Shown: positions 55,959 through 64,000 of the stretch, in pieces
How positions within the stretch are numbered: position 1 is the stretch's first letter
Layout of the letters: each line of letters starts with the position of its first letter
Assembly: GCF_001180245.1 (NCBI RefSeq)
Contig: NZ_CVSV01000131.1
Coordinates: 434,001-498,000, forward strand
Reading direction: 5' to 3'
Source of the DNA: Prochlorococcus marinus
Lineage (GTDB): Bacteria > Cyanobacteriota > Cyanobacteriia > PCC-6307 > Cyanobiaceae
DNA length: 64,000 bases
Program-made: the position numbers and the translations under genes
The notes under the pieces: generated by a model
What the model was told of the DNA's origin: nothing
Database searches by the model: none
Seen by the model: only the letters and a program-made list of their open reading frames with translations

Positions 55959-56237
55959 TTAGCTATAACCTAAGCTTGCATACTGGAGATTTGTGATTAA
56001 GTTTTGAATAACATTTAAAAGTAAAAAAGCTAATAAAGATGAAATATCAAAACCACCAATTGGAGGGATGATACCTCTAAAAATGTTTAAATAAGGATCT
56101 GTGATAGAAGTTAATGCAGATAAAACACCGTTACTCCAATCAATACCTGGAAACCAAGTAAGTAAAATTCTTATTATCAATATGAAAGAATAGATTGATA
56201 AAGTTTGGCCCAGAACTGCAAAAATCTCAGATAACAT
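55959..56237 (-). CDS. YggT family membrane protein (Ycf19-like)
   Basis: A 92-residue protein with two hydrophobic spans. IRILLTWFPGIDWSNGVLSAL and ITDPYLNIFRGIIPPIGGFDIS are the YggT/Ycf19 signatures. Cyanobacterial and chloroplast members affect thylakoid organisation and cell division-related nucleoid distribution; that is family knowledge. It lies 38 bp downstream of scpB on the same strand. Confidence 0.9.
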   Translation of the reverse strand: MLSEIFAVLGQTLSIYSFILIIRILLTWFPGIDWSNGVLSALTSITDPYLNIFRGIIPPIGGFDISSLLAFLLLNVIQNLITNLQYASLGYS

Positions 56238-56275
56238 TACATTGTCTTAATTTAATTTATTCTAACATTTACTTA

Positions 56276-56737
56276 TTATTGCTGCTTATTATTTCGACTT
56301 CCTATTTTTGAGAGATATTCATTACTCACAGCAAAAGTTTGGAAAAACTTTTCTGATAATGATAACCAATATGATCTACCATCTTTTTGCTTCCGTTTGA
56401 CGATAAACTTCTTATCTAATAATTCTTTAATATGATCATATGCTCCTGAACCTCGAAGAAGAATAAGATCTGATTGCAGGATCTTTTTTTTGATTGCTAT
56501 AGTTGCCAATGTTCTTAATTCGGATGTTTTCAAATCAGAAGGAAGCAAATCATCGACAAATTCATTAAGACTAGATTTTAGTTCTAGAGAAAAACTGTTA
56601 TTAACTGCTTTTAATTCAATAGCTGAGTTTGGATTAGAGTATTTATTTTTTAGATCTTTAATTGCATCATTTATTGAGTTTATATCAGAATTAGTAATTT
56701 CTGAAAGATCCTTTTTTGTTATTGGTCTGCCTTTCAA
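56276..56737 (-). CDS. scpB: Segregation and condensation protein B (start uncertain)
   Basis: ScpB bridges the SMC-ScpA complex that condenses chromosomes. It has tandem winged-helix domains; KGRPITKKDLSEI, SELRTLATIAIKKKILQSDLILLRGSGAYDHI and LLDKKFIVKRKQKDGRSYWL are typical. From the first TTG the protein has 153 residues, but in-frame sequence just upstream, TKVEAVLYL, is also conserved ScpB sequence. The open frame runs back to a stop at 56845-56843 with no ATG, GTG or TTG; ATT at 56818, after AGGAAAG, is a candidate start. The true gene is probably about 180 residues. Confidence 0.88.
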   Translation of the reverse strand: MKGRPITKKDLSEITNSDINSINDAIKDLKNKYSNPNSAIELKAVNNSFSLELKSSLNEFVDDLLPSDLKTSELRTLATIAIKKKILQSDLILLRGSGAYDHIKELLDKKFIVKRKQKDGRSYWLSLSEKFFQTFAVSNEYLSKIGSRNNKQQ

Positions 56738-56848
56738 ATATAGAACAGCTTCAACTTTAGTAACTAGATCTATGTCAGATATTGGCGTGGTATTTAGATC
56801 AGATTGATTGATTTTAATTACCGAAATCTTTCCTAAGATACCTTAAAT

Positions 56849-58390
56849 TTAATCTGACGCACCAAGGAATAACCTATATGTATCGTTTTGAGTTTCATCC
56901 CAGAATTTATAGCCTAGAATTCTTACAAATTTATTCCACTCTAAAATTTCATTTTTATCGATCAAAACTCCAATAACAATTTTCCCCACATCAGCTCCAT
57001 AATTCCTGTAGTGAAATACGCTTATAGACCAATTAGATTTCATATTCTTTAAAAAGTTTATTAATGCGCCAGGCCTTTCAGGAAACTCAAATCTGTATAA
57101 AAGTTCAATAAAGTTTCTATATTCCATCTCTTTAAAATTCTTTGGTAATCTTCCACCTACCATATGTCTGAGATGATTTTTAGATAATTCATCATCACTT
57201 ATGTCAATAAATGAGTACTCAGAATTTCTAAATACATTTAATAGATTTTTTTTATCATTTAAACCATAGACTTGAACTCCTACGAAGATCTGTGCATTTT
57301 TAGAATTCGACATCCTATAGCTAAATTCAGTTAAATTCCTATTATCAAGTAACTTGCAAAAATCAATCAGACTACCAGCATGTTCAGGAATTTCAACAGC
57401 CATCATTACTTCTTTACACTCTCCAAGTTCTGCTCTTTCTGCTACAAATCTAAGCCTTTCAAAATTCATATTTGCACCACATGCAATCGCGACCATTTTT
57501 CTATTTAAATGATTCGAATTTAAAATATCTTTTTTCATTCCCGCTATTGATAAGGCACCTGCGGGCTCTAGTATTGATCTAGTATCCTCAAAAACATCTT
57601 TAATAGCAGCACAGATTTCGTCGGTATTAACCCTGATCATCTTATCAATATATTTTCTACCAATATCAAAAGTATTTTTACCAATTTTTTTAACCGCTAC
57701 TCCATCTGCAAATTGACCTACAGAAGATAGTTCCACAATTTTTTCTTCTTCCAAAGATTTCGTCATTGCGTCAGCATCTTCTGGTTCTACACCAATTATT
57801 TTTACTTCAGGCCATATTTTTTTAACGTATAAGGATATCCCTGATATCAATCCCCCACCACCTACAGAAATATAAATTGCATAAGGTTTTTCCTTAAGCT
57901 GCTGTTCAAGTTCTATAGCTATAGTTCCTTGTCCTGCAATTACTTCTGGATCATCAAAGGGATGAATAAAGCATAAATTTCTTTCTTGGCTAATCCTTAT
58001 TGCCTCTTTGTAAGTTTCATCATAGTTATCGCCATATAATATAACTTTTGCTTTTAAATTTTTTACTGCATTAACTTTTACGAGAGGTGTGGTAATGGGC
58101 ATTAATATGGTTGCTTGGCAATTTAACTTAAGTGCACTAAGTGCAACCCCTTGAGCATGATTACCAGCACTAGAAGTAATTACTCCTTGAGCAAGCTGTG
58201 AATTAGTGAGCTTACTCATTTTGTTATATGCACCTCTTATTTTGAATGAAAATACATCTTGAAGATCTTCTCTCTTTAGAAAAACTTCATTATTAAGTGT
58301 ATTACTTAAATTATGAGCTTTCTCTAGTGGTGTTTTTTTTGCAACTTCATAGACTTCAGCTTGAAGTATTTTTTCAAAATAATCATTCAT
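56849..58390 (-). CDS. ilvA: Threonine ammonia-lyase, biosynthetic
   Basis: IlvA converts threonine to 2-oxobutanoate, the first step of isoleucine synthesis. The 513-residue protein has the PLP lysine in FSFKIRGAYNKM, SSAGNHAQGVALSA and the glycine loop SVGGGGLISGIS. Two ACT-like domains follow the catalytic domain (MMAVEIPEHAGSLIDF and RFEFPERPGALINF), which allow isoleucine feedback. It precedes scpB on the same strand. Confidence 0.97.
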   Translation of the reverse strand: MNDYFEKILQAEVYEVAKKTPLEKAHNLSNTLNNEVFLKREDLQDVFSFKIRGAYNKMSKLTNSQLAQGVITSSAGNHAQGVALSALKLNCQATILMPITTPLVKVNAVKNLKAKVILYGDNYDETYKEAIRISQERNLCFIHPFDDPEVIAGQGTIAIELEQQLKEKPYAIYISVGGGGLISGISLYVKKIWPEVKIIGVEPEDADAMTKSLEEEKIVELSSVGQFADGVAVKKIGKNTFDIGRKYIDKMIRVNTDEICAAIKDVFEDTRSILEPAGALSIAGMKKDILNSNHLNRKMVAIACGANMNFERLRFVAERAELGECKEVMMAVEIPEHAGSLIDFCKLLDNRNLTEFSYRMSNSKNAQIFVGVQVYGLNDKKNLLNVFRNSEYSFIDISDDELSKNHLRHMVGGRLPKNFKEMEYRNFIELLYRFEFPERPGALINFLKNMKSNWSISVFHYRNYGADVGKIVIGVLIDKNEILEWNKFVRILGYKFWDETQNDTYRLFLGASD

Positions 58391-58506
58391 ATATATATTT
58401 TTAGCATTAATTATTAATCTAATAAAACATTACATGATCTATTTCAAAAAAAATACTCATTTTGCACCTCAACGTTTTAGATTATATAGATACCAATTTT
58501 TGTTAA

Positions 58507-60396
58507 ATGCTTTTAAGTGAGTTAAGTCATCCAAATCAACTTCATGGCTTAACAGTTTCACAATTAGAGGAAATTGCTTGTCAAATTAGAGAAAGACATC
58601 TTCAGGTAGTATCTACTAGTGGAGGACATCTTGGTCCTGGATTAGGTGTAGTTGAGTTGACATTGGCTTTATATCAAACTCTTGATCTTGATTTTGACAA
58701 AGTTGTTTGGGATGTAGGACATCAAGGTTACCCTCATAAATTAATTACAGGACGTTTTAGTCAATTTGATTCTCTAAGGCAACAAAATGGAGTCGCTGGA
58801 TATCTAAAAAGAAGTGAAAGTAAATTTGATCATTTTGGTGCTGGACATGCAAGTACTTCTATTTCTGCAGCTTTAGGAATGGCAATAGCGAGAGATAGAA
58901 AAGGTGAGAATTATAAATGTGTCGCTGTTATTGGAGATGGCGCACTAACTGGAGGAATGGCATTAGAAGCTATAAATCATGCAGGTCACTTACCAAATAC
59001 CCCTTTAGTTGTTGTATTGAACGATAATGATATGTCTATTTCACCTCCAGTTGGAGCTCTTTCATCTTACCTAAATAAGGTAAGAGTAAGTCCACCATTG
59101 CAATTTTTGTCCGATAGTGTTCAAGAAAGTGTAAAAAATATTCCCTTAATTGGTAAGGATATTCCAGAAGAACTCAAAAATATTAAAGGAAGCGTTAGAC
59201 GATTATCTGTACCTAAGGTTGGAGCTGTTTTTGAAGAACTTGGATTTACATATATGGGTCCAATTGATGGTCATGATATTGGTAACTTAGTTAAGACCTT
59301 TAACGCTGCCCATAAACTCAAAAGACCTGTACTTGTTCATGTTGTCACAACAAAAGGGAAGGGTTACCCATATGCAGAAGCCGATCAGGTTGGATATCAT
59401 GCACAGTCTGCTTTTGATCTTACAACTGGGAAATCTATTCCATCAAAGAAACCTAAACCTGTTAGTTATAGTAAAATTTTCGGTCAAACTTTATTAAAAA
59501 TATGTGAGCAAGATAGCAAAGTCGTTGGCATTACAGCTGCGATGGCTACAGGTACTGGTTTAGATATATTGCAAAAAAATATCCCTGATCAATATATCGA
59601 TGTAGGAATAGCAGAACAACATGCAGTTACTCTTGCAGCAGGAATGTCTTGCGATGGTCTTAAGCCTGTTGTAGCTATTTATAGTACTTTTCTTCAACGT
59701 GCTTTTGACCAATTAATTCATGATGTAGGGATACAAAATTTACCTGTATCATTCGTACTTGATAGAGCTGGGATAGTTGGAGCTGACGGTCCTACTCACC
59801 AAGGTCAGTACGATATAAGTTATATGAGATCTATACCTAATTTTGTATTGATGGCTCCAAAGGATGAGTCTGAATTACAGAGAATGTTAATAACTTCAAT
59901 AAATCATAATGGTCCTACAGCTCTAAGAATACCCAGAGGCTCTGGATTAGGAGTGGCTGTAATGGATGAGGGTTGGGAACCTCTAAAAATAGGCGAAGCA
60001 GAAATACTTGAAGAAGGAGAAGATATTTTAATTATTGCTTATGGTTCAATGGTCGCATCAGCAATCGAAACAGCAAAGATCTTAAAAAACATGAACATTA
60101 ATGTATGCATTGTTAATGCAAGATTTGTTAAACCTCTCGACAAAAATCTTATTATGCCTTTAGCAAGTAGGATTCAAAAAGTTGTAACTATGGAAGAAGG
60201 AACCTTAATAGGTGGATTTGGTTCCGCAATAGTTGAATTATTTAACGATAATGAAATAAATATTCCTGTATACAGAATAGGTATACCTGATGTATTAGTT
60301 GATCATGCATCACCTGATCAGAGCAAAGAAAAACTAGGCCTCATGCCTGATCAGATGGCAGATAAAATTGTTGAAAAATTTAAGTTAGTTAATTAA
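58507..60396 (+). CDS. dxs: 1-deoxy-D-xylulose-5-phosphate synthase
   Basis: DXS condenses pyruvate and glyceraldehyde-3-phosphate using thiamine diphosphate and is the first, usually rate-controlling, enzyme of the methylerythritol phosphate pathway. The 629-residue protein has [15 protein letters not shown], the ThDP motif [16 protein letters not shown], ending in [12 protein letters not shown], and [18 protein letters not shown]. Length is normal. The window also encodes IspE of the same pathway. It diverges from ilvA and faces psaK. Confidence 0.98.
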   Translation: MLLSELSHPNQLHGLTVSQLEEIACQIRERHLQVVSTSGGHLGPGLGVVELTLALYQTLDLDFDKVVWDVGHQGYPHKLITGRFSQFDSLRQQNGVAGYLKRSESKFDHFGAGHASTSISAALGMAIARDRKGENYKCVAVIGDGALTGGMALEAINHAGHLPNTPLVVVLNDNDMSISPPVGALSSYLNKVRVSPPLQFLSDSVQESVKNIPLIGKDIPEELKNIKGSVRRLSVPKVGAVFEELGFTYMGPIDGHDIGNLVKTFNAAHKLKRPVLVHVVTTKGKGYPYAEADQVGYHAQSAFDLTTGKSIPSKKPKPVSYSKIFGQTLLKICEQDSKVVGITAAMATGTGLDILQKNIPDQYIDVGIAEQHAVTLAAGMSCDGLKPVVAIYSTFLQRAFDQLIHDVGIQNLPVSFVLDRAGIVGADGPTHQGQYDISYMRSIPNFVLMAPKDESELQRMLITSINHNGPTALRIPRGSGLGVAVMDEGWEPLKIGEAEILEEGEDILIIAYGSMVASAIETAKILKNMNINVCIVNARFVKPLDKNLIMPLASRIQKVVTMEEGTLIGGFGSAIVELFNDNEINIPVYRIGIPDVLVDHASPDQSKEKLGLMPDQMADKIVEKFKLVN

Positions 60397-60430
60397 AAAT
60401 TTAATAAATAAAAATTTTATAATTAAATAT

Positions 60431-60691
60431 TTATAAAACACCACGTGAGGCTAATCCTAAGATTGCTCCAATTCCGAAAATATGACCTAGGCAATTAGCA
60501 CCTACAACTGAAGCGTGACTTAAACCACCATAGAATTTTGAATTGGGTATTTCAAAACCTTCATTAGGTTTTCTTATTGTTGCTCTAGCAATAGCATAAG
60601 CAAAAACATTACATGCAATCATTACGACGGCACACTTAGGAGACCAAGAAAAAGTTGCTGGATCAGCAGCTGCAAATAATGTAGTAAGCAT
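60431..60691 (-). CDS. psaK: Photosystem I reaction centre subunit PsaK
   Basis: An 86-residue thylakoid membrane subunit at the edge of photosystem I. A short N-terminal part (ADPATFSWSPKCAVVM) leads to two hydrophobic spans joined by a loop with ARATIRKPNEGFEIPNSKF. The second span has GGLSHASVVGANCLGHIFGIG, the PsaK signature. PsaK is involved in coupling antennae to PSI. Confidence 0.96.
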   Translation of the reverse strand: MLTTLFAAADPATFSWSPKCAVVMIACNVFAYAIARATIRKPNEGFEIPNSKFYGGLSHASVVGANCLGHIFGIGAILGLASRGVL

Positions 60692-60757
60692 AAAAAATCG
60701 TTATTTTCATATATTCTCTAATACTTTTACCTAAAAAACACAAAATTGTAAAAGGTC

Positions 60758-61093
60758 TTAAGAGTTGTTTACTTCTAAGCTATTTAACATTTTTATAAAT
60801 CCAAACAAAATAACAAAATCGCTTAGAGTAAGAAAGGATTCTGCAAAGCCATGCAAAAAGTCAACCTCAACAAGGTTTTTATCATAGTAATTTAGTGTGA
60901 AAATTGATACAAATATAGTTATGAATACGAATAATACAGTTAAGGAAAATCCTGTTTTTACAAAAATATTAACAGATTTGATTTTATATATGTAAAACAA
61001 AAATATTGTATATGGAATTATTGATACTGCGAACAATAATGTGTTATCAATTGAACCTAATTTTTCTATTAATTTAAAAAATAAATCATTCAT
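60758..61093 (-). CDS. DUF3593-like membrane protein
   Basis: A 111-residue protein with three hydrophobic spans. LFAVSIIPYTIFLFYIYK and the C-terminal FLHGFAESFLTLSDFVILFG agree with DUF3593, a family of cyanobacteria and plastids. Function is unknown. Its start overlaps the end of the DUF2499-like gene by 8 bp, and the two families are usually paired. Confidence 0.75.
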   Translation of the reverse strand: MNDLFFKLIEKLGSIDNTLLFAVSIIPYTIFLFYIYKIKSVNIFVKTGFSLTVLFVFITIFVSIFTLNYYDKNLVEVDFLHGFAESFLTLSDFVILFGFIKMLNSLEVNNS

Positions 61094-61388
61094 AAGTCTC
61101 TTTTCCTTTAAAAATTATTATTGCAGCACAGGCTAATGTTGAATTTCCAACAAGTGTAAATATTCCTTGAAGTGATACTAGACCGTAAAGATTTTCTTGG
61201 TTGTCATAGATATGCCATGTGATCGCACACATAGCACCTATTAAGTTTGGGACCATAGCGAGGCTTAACCAAAAAAATAAATTATATTTTTTATATGTAG
61301 AAATTTTGTTTATGACTAATATGGCAAAAATCCATTCTATTACTGATGAGATATGTATTAACCAAGTTCCAAATGATAATTCGTGCAA
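61086..61388 (-). CDS. DUF2499-like membrane protein
   Basis: A 100-residue protein with three hydrophobic spans. HELSFGTWLIHISSVIEWI, MVPNLIGAMCAITWHIYDN and LVSLQGIFTLVGNSTLACAA match DUF2499, found in cyanobacteria and chloroplasts. Function is unknown. It lies 4 bp after the peroxiredoxin stop on the same strand, so prxQ-like, DUF2499 and DUF3593 genes probably form one transcript upstream of psaK. Confidence 0.8.
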   Translation of the reverse strand: MHELSFGTWLIHISSVIEWIFAILVINKISTYKKYNLFFWLSLAMVPNLIGAMCAITWHIYDNQENLYGLVSLQGIFTLVGNSTLACAAIIIFKGKETYE

Positions 61389-61392
61389 AATT

Positions 61393-61929
61393 TTATATTT
61401 TTTTCTTTAAAACGTTGAGAACTTCTTTAGCATGATTTAAAGGCAAAACACTTATCCATCTATAAGAAATTTCCCCTTCTGGAGAAATCAAAAAAGTATT
61501 TCTATCTGAAAAAGGGGGAATCCAAGAACCATATTTATCGCTAATAATTCCTTCGGGATCAGATAATAAAGTGTAGTTTAGAGATTTTTCGCTGCAGAAA
61601 CTTTCATGAGAATCTTTATTATCTGCGCTAATTCCAACAATTTCGGCATTATATTTTGAAAAATCCTTTTTTAATTCAGAAAACCCTTTAGCTTCAAGAG
61701 TGCAACCTGCTGTAAAGTCCTTTGGATAAAAATACATAACAAGCCACTTGCCTTGAAAATCATTTAATTCCCAAATCTTTTTTGATTTTATGTTTTTATT
61801 AAAGCCTTCTAATTGAAAATTTGGAGCCATGTCTCCAAGTTCTGGAGCGAAATCGAAAGCTATTGCTGAATTATAATTAATTAAAAGAATAAATGATATT
61901 AATATACTTACAACTAAATTTCTCATCAA
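61393..61929 (-). CDS. PrxQ/BCP-type peroxiredoxin with signal peptide
   Basis: A 178-residue thiol peroxidase. Residues 1-24 are a Sec signal peptide (cleavage likely after SAIA), so it should act in the periplasm or thylakoid lumen. The peroxidatic Cys is in YPKDFTAGCTLEAKGF. In most PrxQ proteins a resolving Cys sits five residues later; here it is Lys. Another Cys in SFCSEKS might take that role, or the enzyme works as a 1-Cys type. rpmB starts upstream, 3 bp from this gene's start. Confidence 0.88.
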   Translation of the reverse strand: MMRNLVVSILISFILLINYNSAIAFDFAPELGDMAPNFQLEGFNKNIKSKKIWELNDFQGKWLVMYFYPKDFTAGCTLEAKGFSELKKDFSKYNAEIVGISADNKDSHESFCSEKSLNYTLLSDPEGIISDKYGSWIPPFSDRNTFLISPEGEISYRWISVLPLNHAKEVLNVLKKKI

Positions 61930-61932
61930 TAT

Positions 61933-62169
61933 TTAGAATTTTTTTAAATCAACTCCATTTGATTTAGCAAATTTATCTAATCCAACTTTTTGTATAGATT
62001 TCAGCGCTTTGGTACTAATTTTTATATTTACCCATTTTTTTCCTTCTTCCCACCAAAGTCTCCTTTTTTGGAGATTAACTTGTTGCAATTTTTTTGTACG
62101 AATATGTGAGTGACTTACAGCCATCCCATTATTAGCTTTTGCTCCTGTCAGTTCGCAAACTCTTGACAT
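61933..62169 (-). CDS. rpmB: 50S ribosomal protein L28
   Basis: A 78-residue ribosomal protein. [38 protein letters not shown] and the C-terminal [11 protein letters not shown] are characteristic of L28. It lies between htpG (39 bp upstream) and the peroxiredoxin gene on the same strand. Confidence 0.98.
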   Translation of the reverse strand: MSRVCELTGAKANNGMAVSHSHIRTKKLQQVNLQKRRLWWEEGKKWVNIKISTKALKSIQKVGLDKFAKSNGVDLKKF

Positions 62170-62208
62170 ATCTTTTGAGTTATATCTGTAAAAATTTTAA
62201 CATACGAC

Positions 62209-64000
62209 TCAATTTGTTGAATTAAGCAATTCTGAAATTAAATCAGCGTTATTATTTTGTAAATTAATAATCTGTTTTTGATCTAATCCACCAACCGATA
62301 GTTTAGCCATATCGTAAACATGATTTGCAATTTTAGATGCCAATGGATTTTCTGTAGGGGCTTTTTTATCAATAATTATTTTATTGCCTGTAATTTTATT
62401 TAGACCAACAATAAGAGGATGTTCCTTATTAATTAAAAGCACATGATATTCAGGTAAGCCAGGCATCTTTTGTTCCATGTAAGCACCCATATCATTAATT
62501 CTTCTCATTTGCTCTGGAAGCAAGATCATCGCAGGTGGTGCACCTTTACTTGAAAGTGACTGAACTTTAACTGTTACTTTTTCGTTGTTAAGAGCTTTTA
62601 CAATCGTATCTCTAAGATTTTCTGTGTTCGATTTGCCATCCTTATCTACAATTTCTTTAGATTCATTATCTTCAAGTTCGTTTATTTCTGAATCAACTCT
62701 TTGAAACTGATAATCTTCGTTTTTACTTTCTAACCAAGGAAGAAATTGTGCATCAATTAAGGGATCTGATTTAATAACTTCCTTGTTTTCAGATAAGCAG
62801 ATATTTAATGCGCTTGACTGAGCAATCGAATCTGAACAGTAAATTATTTTTTTAGAATCAGTTAAGTTACTTCGTTCCTTGTAATTAGCCAGAGTTGTGA
62901 AATATTTATCATTGGATTTGATAAGAGTTTTATTTTCAATATCTTTAGAGACGTCTTTTTCTGAATTTATTATTGTTTCAAAAATTATACTTTTATTTAC
63001 TAATTCAGCAAATTTATCATCCTCGATAGCTCCAATTTTAATAAAAGCAGAGATAGAATCCCAAATTTCTGCATAAAATTCTGGAGAATTTTTTATCAAA
63101 TCCTTCAGTTTATTAGCGATCTTTTTTGAGATAAATGATGATATAGACCTTACTTTTCTATCTGTTTGTAATGCACTTCTACTAACATTTAAAGGTATAT
63201 CTGTAGAGTCAATAACTCCTCTTAGAGGTAAAAGGTATTTTGGTACTATCTCTTTAATTGAATCGCTTACGAATACTTGATTGCAAAAAAGTTTTATTTC
63301 TCCCTTTTCCCAATCAGCTCGACCTGACAACTTTGGAAAATACAATATCCCTTGTATGTCATATGGATAATCTGTATTTAGATGAATCCATAACAATGGA
63401 TCTCCCTGGAAAGGATAAAGGTATTTATATAACTCAATATAATCTTCATCTTTTAATTCACTAGGTTGTTTTCTCCAAGGAGGATTTTTCTTATTGATTG
63501 TCTCTCCTTCTAATAAGACATCTATTGGCATGAAATCACAATATTTTTTTATTAGTGATTTAATCCTTTCAGGTTCGATAAACTCTTTTTCTTCTTCAAG
63601 CAGGTGAAGAATAACATCTGTACCAATTGTCTCTCTTTCTGCTTCCTCTAAAGTGAAATTTGGAGATCCATCACAAGACCATTTGAATGCTTTTGATTCA
63701 CCAATTGCCGACTTAGTTAATATATCAACTCTATCTGCCACCATGAAACTTGAATAAAAACCTAGTCCAAAATGACCTATAAATTCATCATTATCTTTTT
63801 TGTATTTTGTTAGGAATTCTTCAGCACTAGAAAATGCAACTTGATTTATGTACTTCTTAATTTCTTCATCATTCATTCCAATTCCATTATCGGAAATTGT
63901 TAGCGTATTTTTTTCACGGTTAAGTGTTATTTTTACTTGAGCTTCCTCAGTATTCTCGCAATCACCTGCCATAGAGGCCATTCTTCTTTTACTAATTGCG
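62209..64000 (-). CDS. htpG: Chaperone HtpG (Hsp90), N-terminus beyond the window
   Basis: The ATP-dependent Hsp90 chaperone. About 597 codons are present, and the frame stays open to base 64000, reading AISKRRMASMAGD at its edge. The first 30 or so residues are missing. The ATPase domain shows ISDNGIGMNDEEI and IGHFGLGFYSSFMVADRV; the middle domain has RGVIDSTDIPLNVSRSALQ; the C-terminal dimerisation domain follows. Cyanobacterial HtpG also stabilises tetrapyrrole enzymes and phycobilisome linkers in some species. Confidence 0.97.
   Translation of the reverse strand, partial: AISKRRMASMAGDCENTEEAQVKITLNREKNTLTISDNGIGMNDEEIKKYINQVAFSSAEEFLTKYKKDNDEFIGHFGLGFYSSFMVADRVDILTKSAIGESKAFKWSCDGSPNFTLEEAERETIGTDVILHLLEEEKEFIEPERIKSLIKKYCDFMPIDVLLEGETINKKNPPWRKQPSELKDEDYIELYKYLYPFQGDPLLWIHLNTDYPYDIQGILYFPKLSGRADWEKGEIKLFCNQVFVSDSIKEIVPKYLLPLRGVIDSTDIPLNVSRSALQTDRKVRSISSFISKKIANKLKDLIKNSPEFYAEIWDSISAFIKIGAIEDDKFAELVNKSIIFETIINSEKDVSKDIENKTLIKSNDKYFTTLANYKERSNLTDSKKIIYCSDSIAQSSALNICLSENKEVIKSDPLIDAQFLPWLESKNEDYQFQRVDSEINELEDNESKEIVDKDGKSNTENLRDTIVKALNNEKVTVKVQSLSSKGAPPAMILLPEQMRRINDMGAYMEQKMPGLPEYHVLLINKEHPLIVGLNKITGNKIIIDKKAPTENPLASKIANHVYDMAKLSVGGLDQKQIINLQNNNADLISELLNSTN

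Overview
The window is a chromosomal segment of a marine picocyanobacterium, most likely a high-light-type Prochlorococcus. The evidence is strong AT richness throughout, short intergenic gaps, compact photosynthesis genes (psaK, psb28, a PAM68-like assembly factor), cyanobacterial families of unknown function (DUF1816, DUF1830, DUF2499, DUF3082, DUF3288, DUF3593), a cyanobacterial LexA box, NtcA-type boxes and an urtA/urease nitrogen cluster. I see no rRNA, CRISPR array, insertion sequence or prophage. One tRNA gene (Pro, TGG) is present. No gene-free stretch exceeds about 300 bases; the longest, roughly 215 bp between glnA and the class V aminotransferase gene, is a divergent promoter region.

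Layout. 0-6.8 kb: urea use, with urtB (partial) and urtA, the accessory genes ureGFE on the minus strand, and ureDABC divergently on the plus strand. 6.8-11.6 kb: a compatible-solute module with glucosyl-3-phosphoglycerate synthase, a GH13 sugar phosphorylase, an HAD phosphatase and a glycerate kinase, which together could make and recycle glucosylglycerate. 11.6-28.9 kb: housekeeping genes (uppP, msrA, an ABC exporter, trpD, carA, mini-RNase III, rlmB, gatA, dnaE, rpsO, ruvA, a drug/metabolite-type transporter) with small cyanobacterial proteins between them. 28.9-33.2 kb: dnaG faces a umuD-umuC operon that carries a LexA box and ends in a putative HExxH metalloprotease. 33.2-45 kb: rlmH, rsmA, ispE, pdhB, secDF, psb28, a tRNA selenouridine synthase-like gene, a gun4 gene broken by a 4-bp repeat expansion, and an anti-sigma kinase. 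45-50 kb: glnA, a class V aminotransferase, tadA and a PLP decarboxylase-like gene. 50-64 kb: an overlapping bioY-lspA-GTPase run, an ABC permease, pyk, scpB, ilvA, dxs, psaK, a PrxQ-like peroxiredoxin, rpmB and htpG (cut by the window end).

Nitrogen genes are tied together by near-identical NtcA-like 14-mers upstream of urtA and glnA: urea is imported, hydrolysed by urease, and the ammonium is captured by glutamine synthetase. SOS control is visible at umuDC. A single-domain STAS antagonist (19 kb) and a lone anti-sigma kinase (43 kb) suggest a partner-switching system split over two loci.

The observations most worth checking are the gun4 frameshift, the third gene of the LexA-controlled umuDC operon, the possible closed glucosylglycerate cycle, and two genes (STAS and scpB) whose conserved N-termini extend beyond any ATG, GTG or TTG codon.
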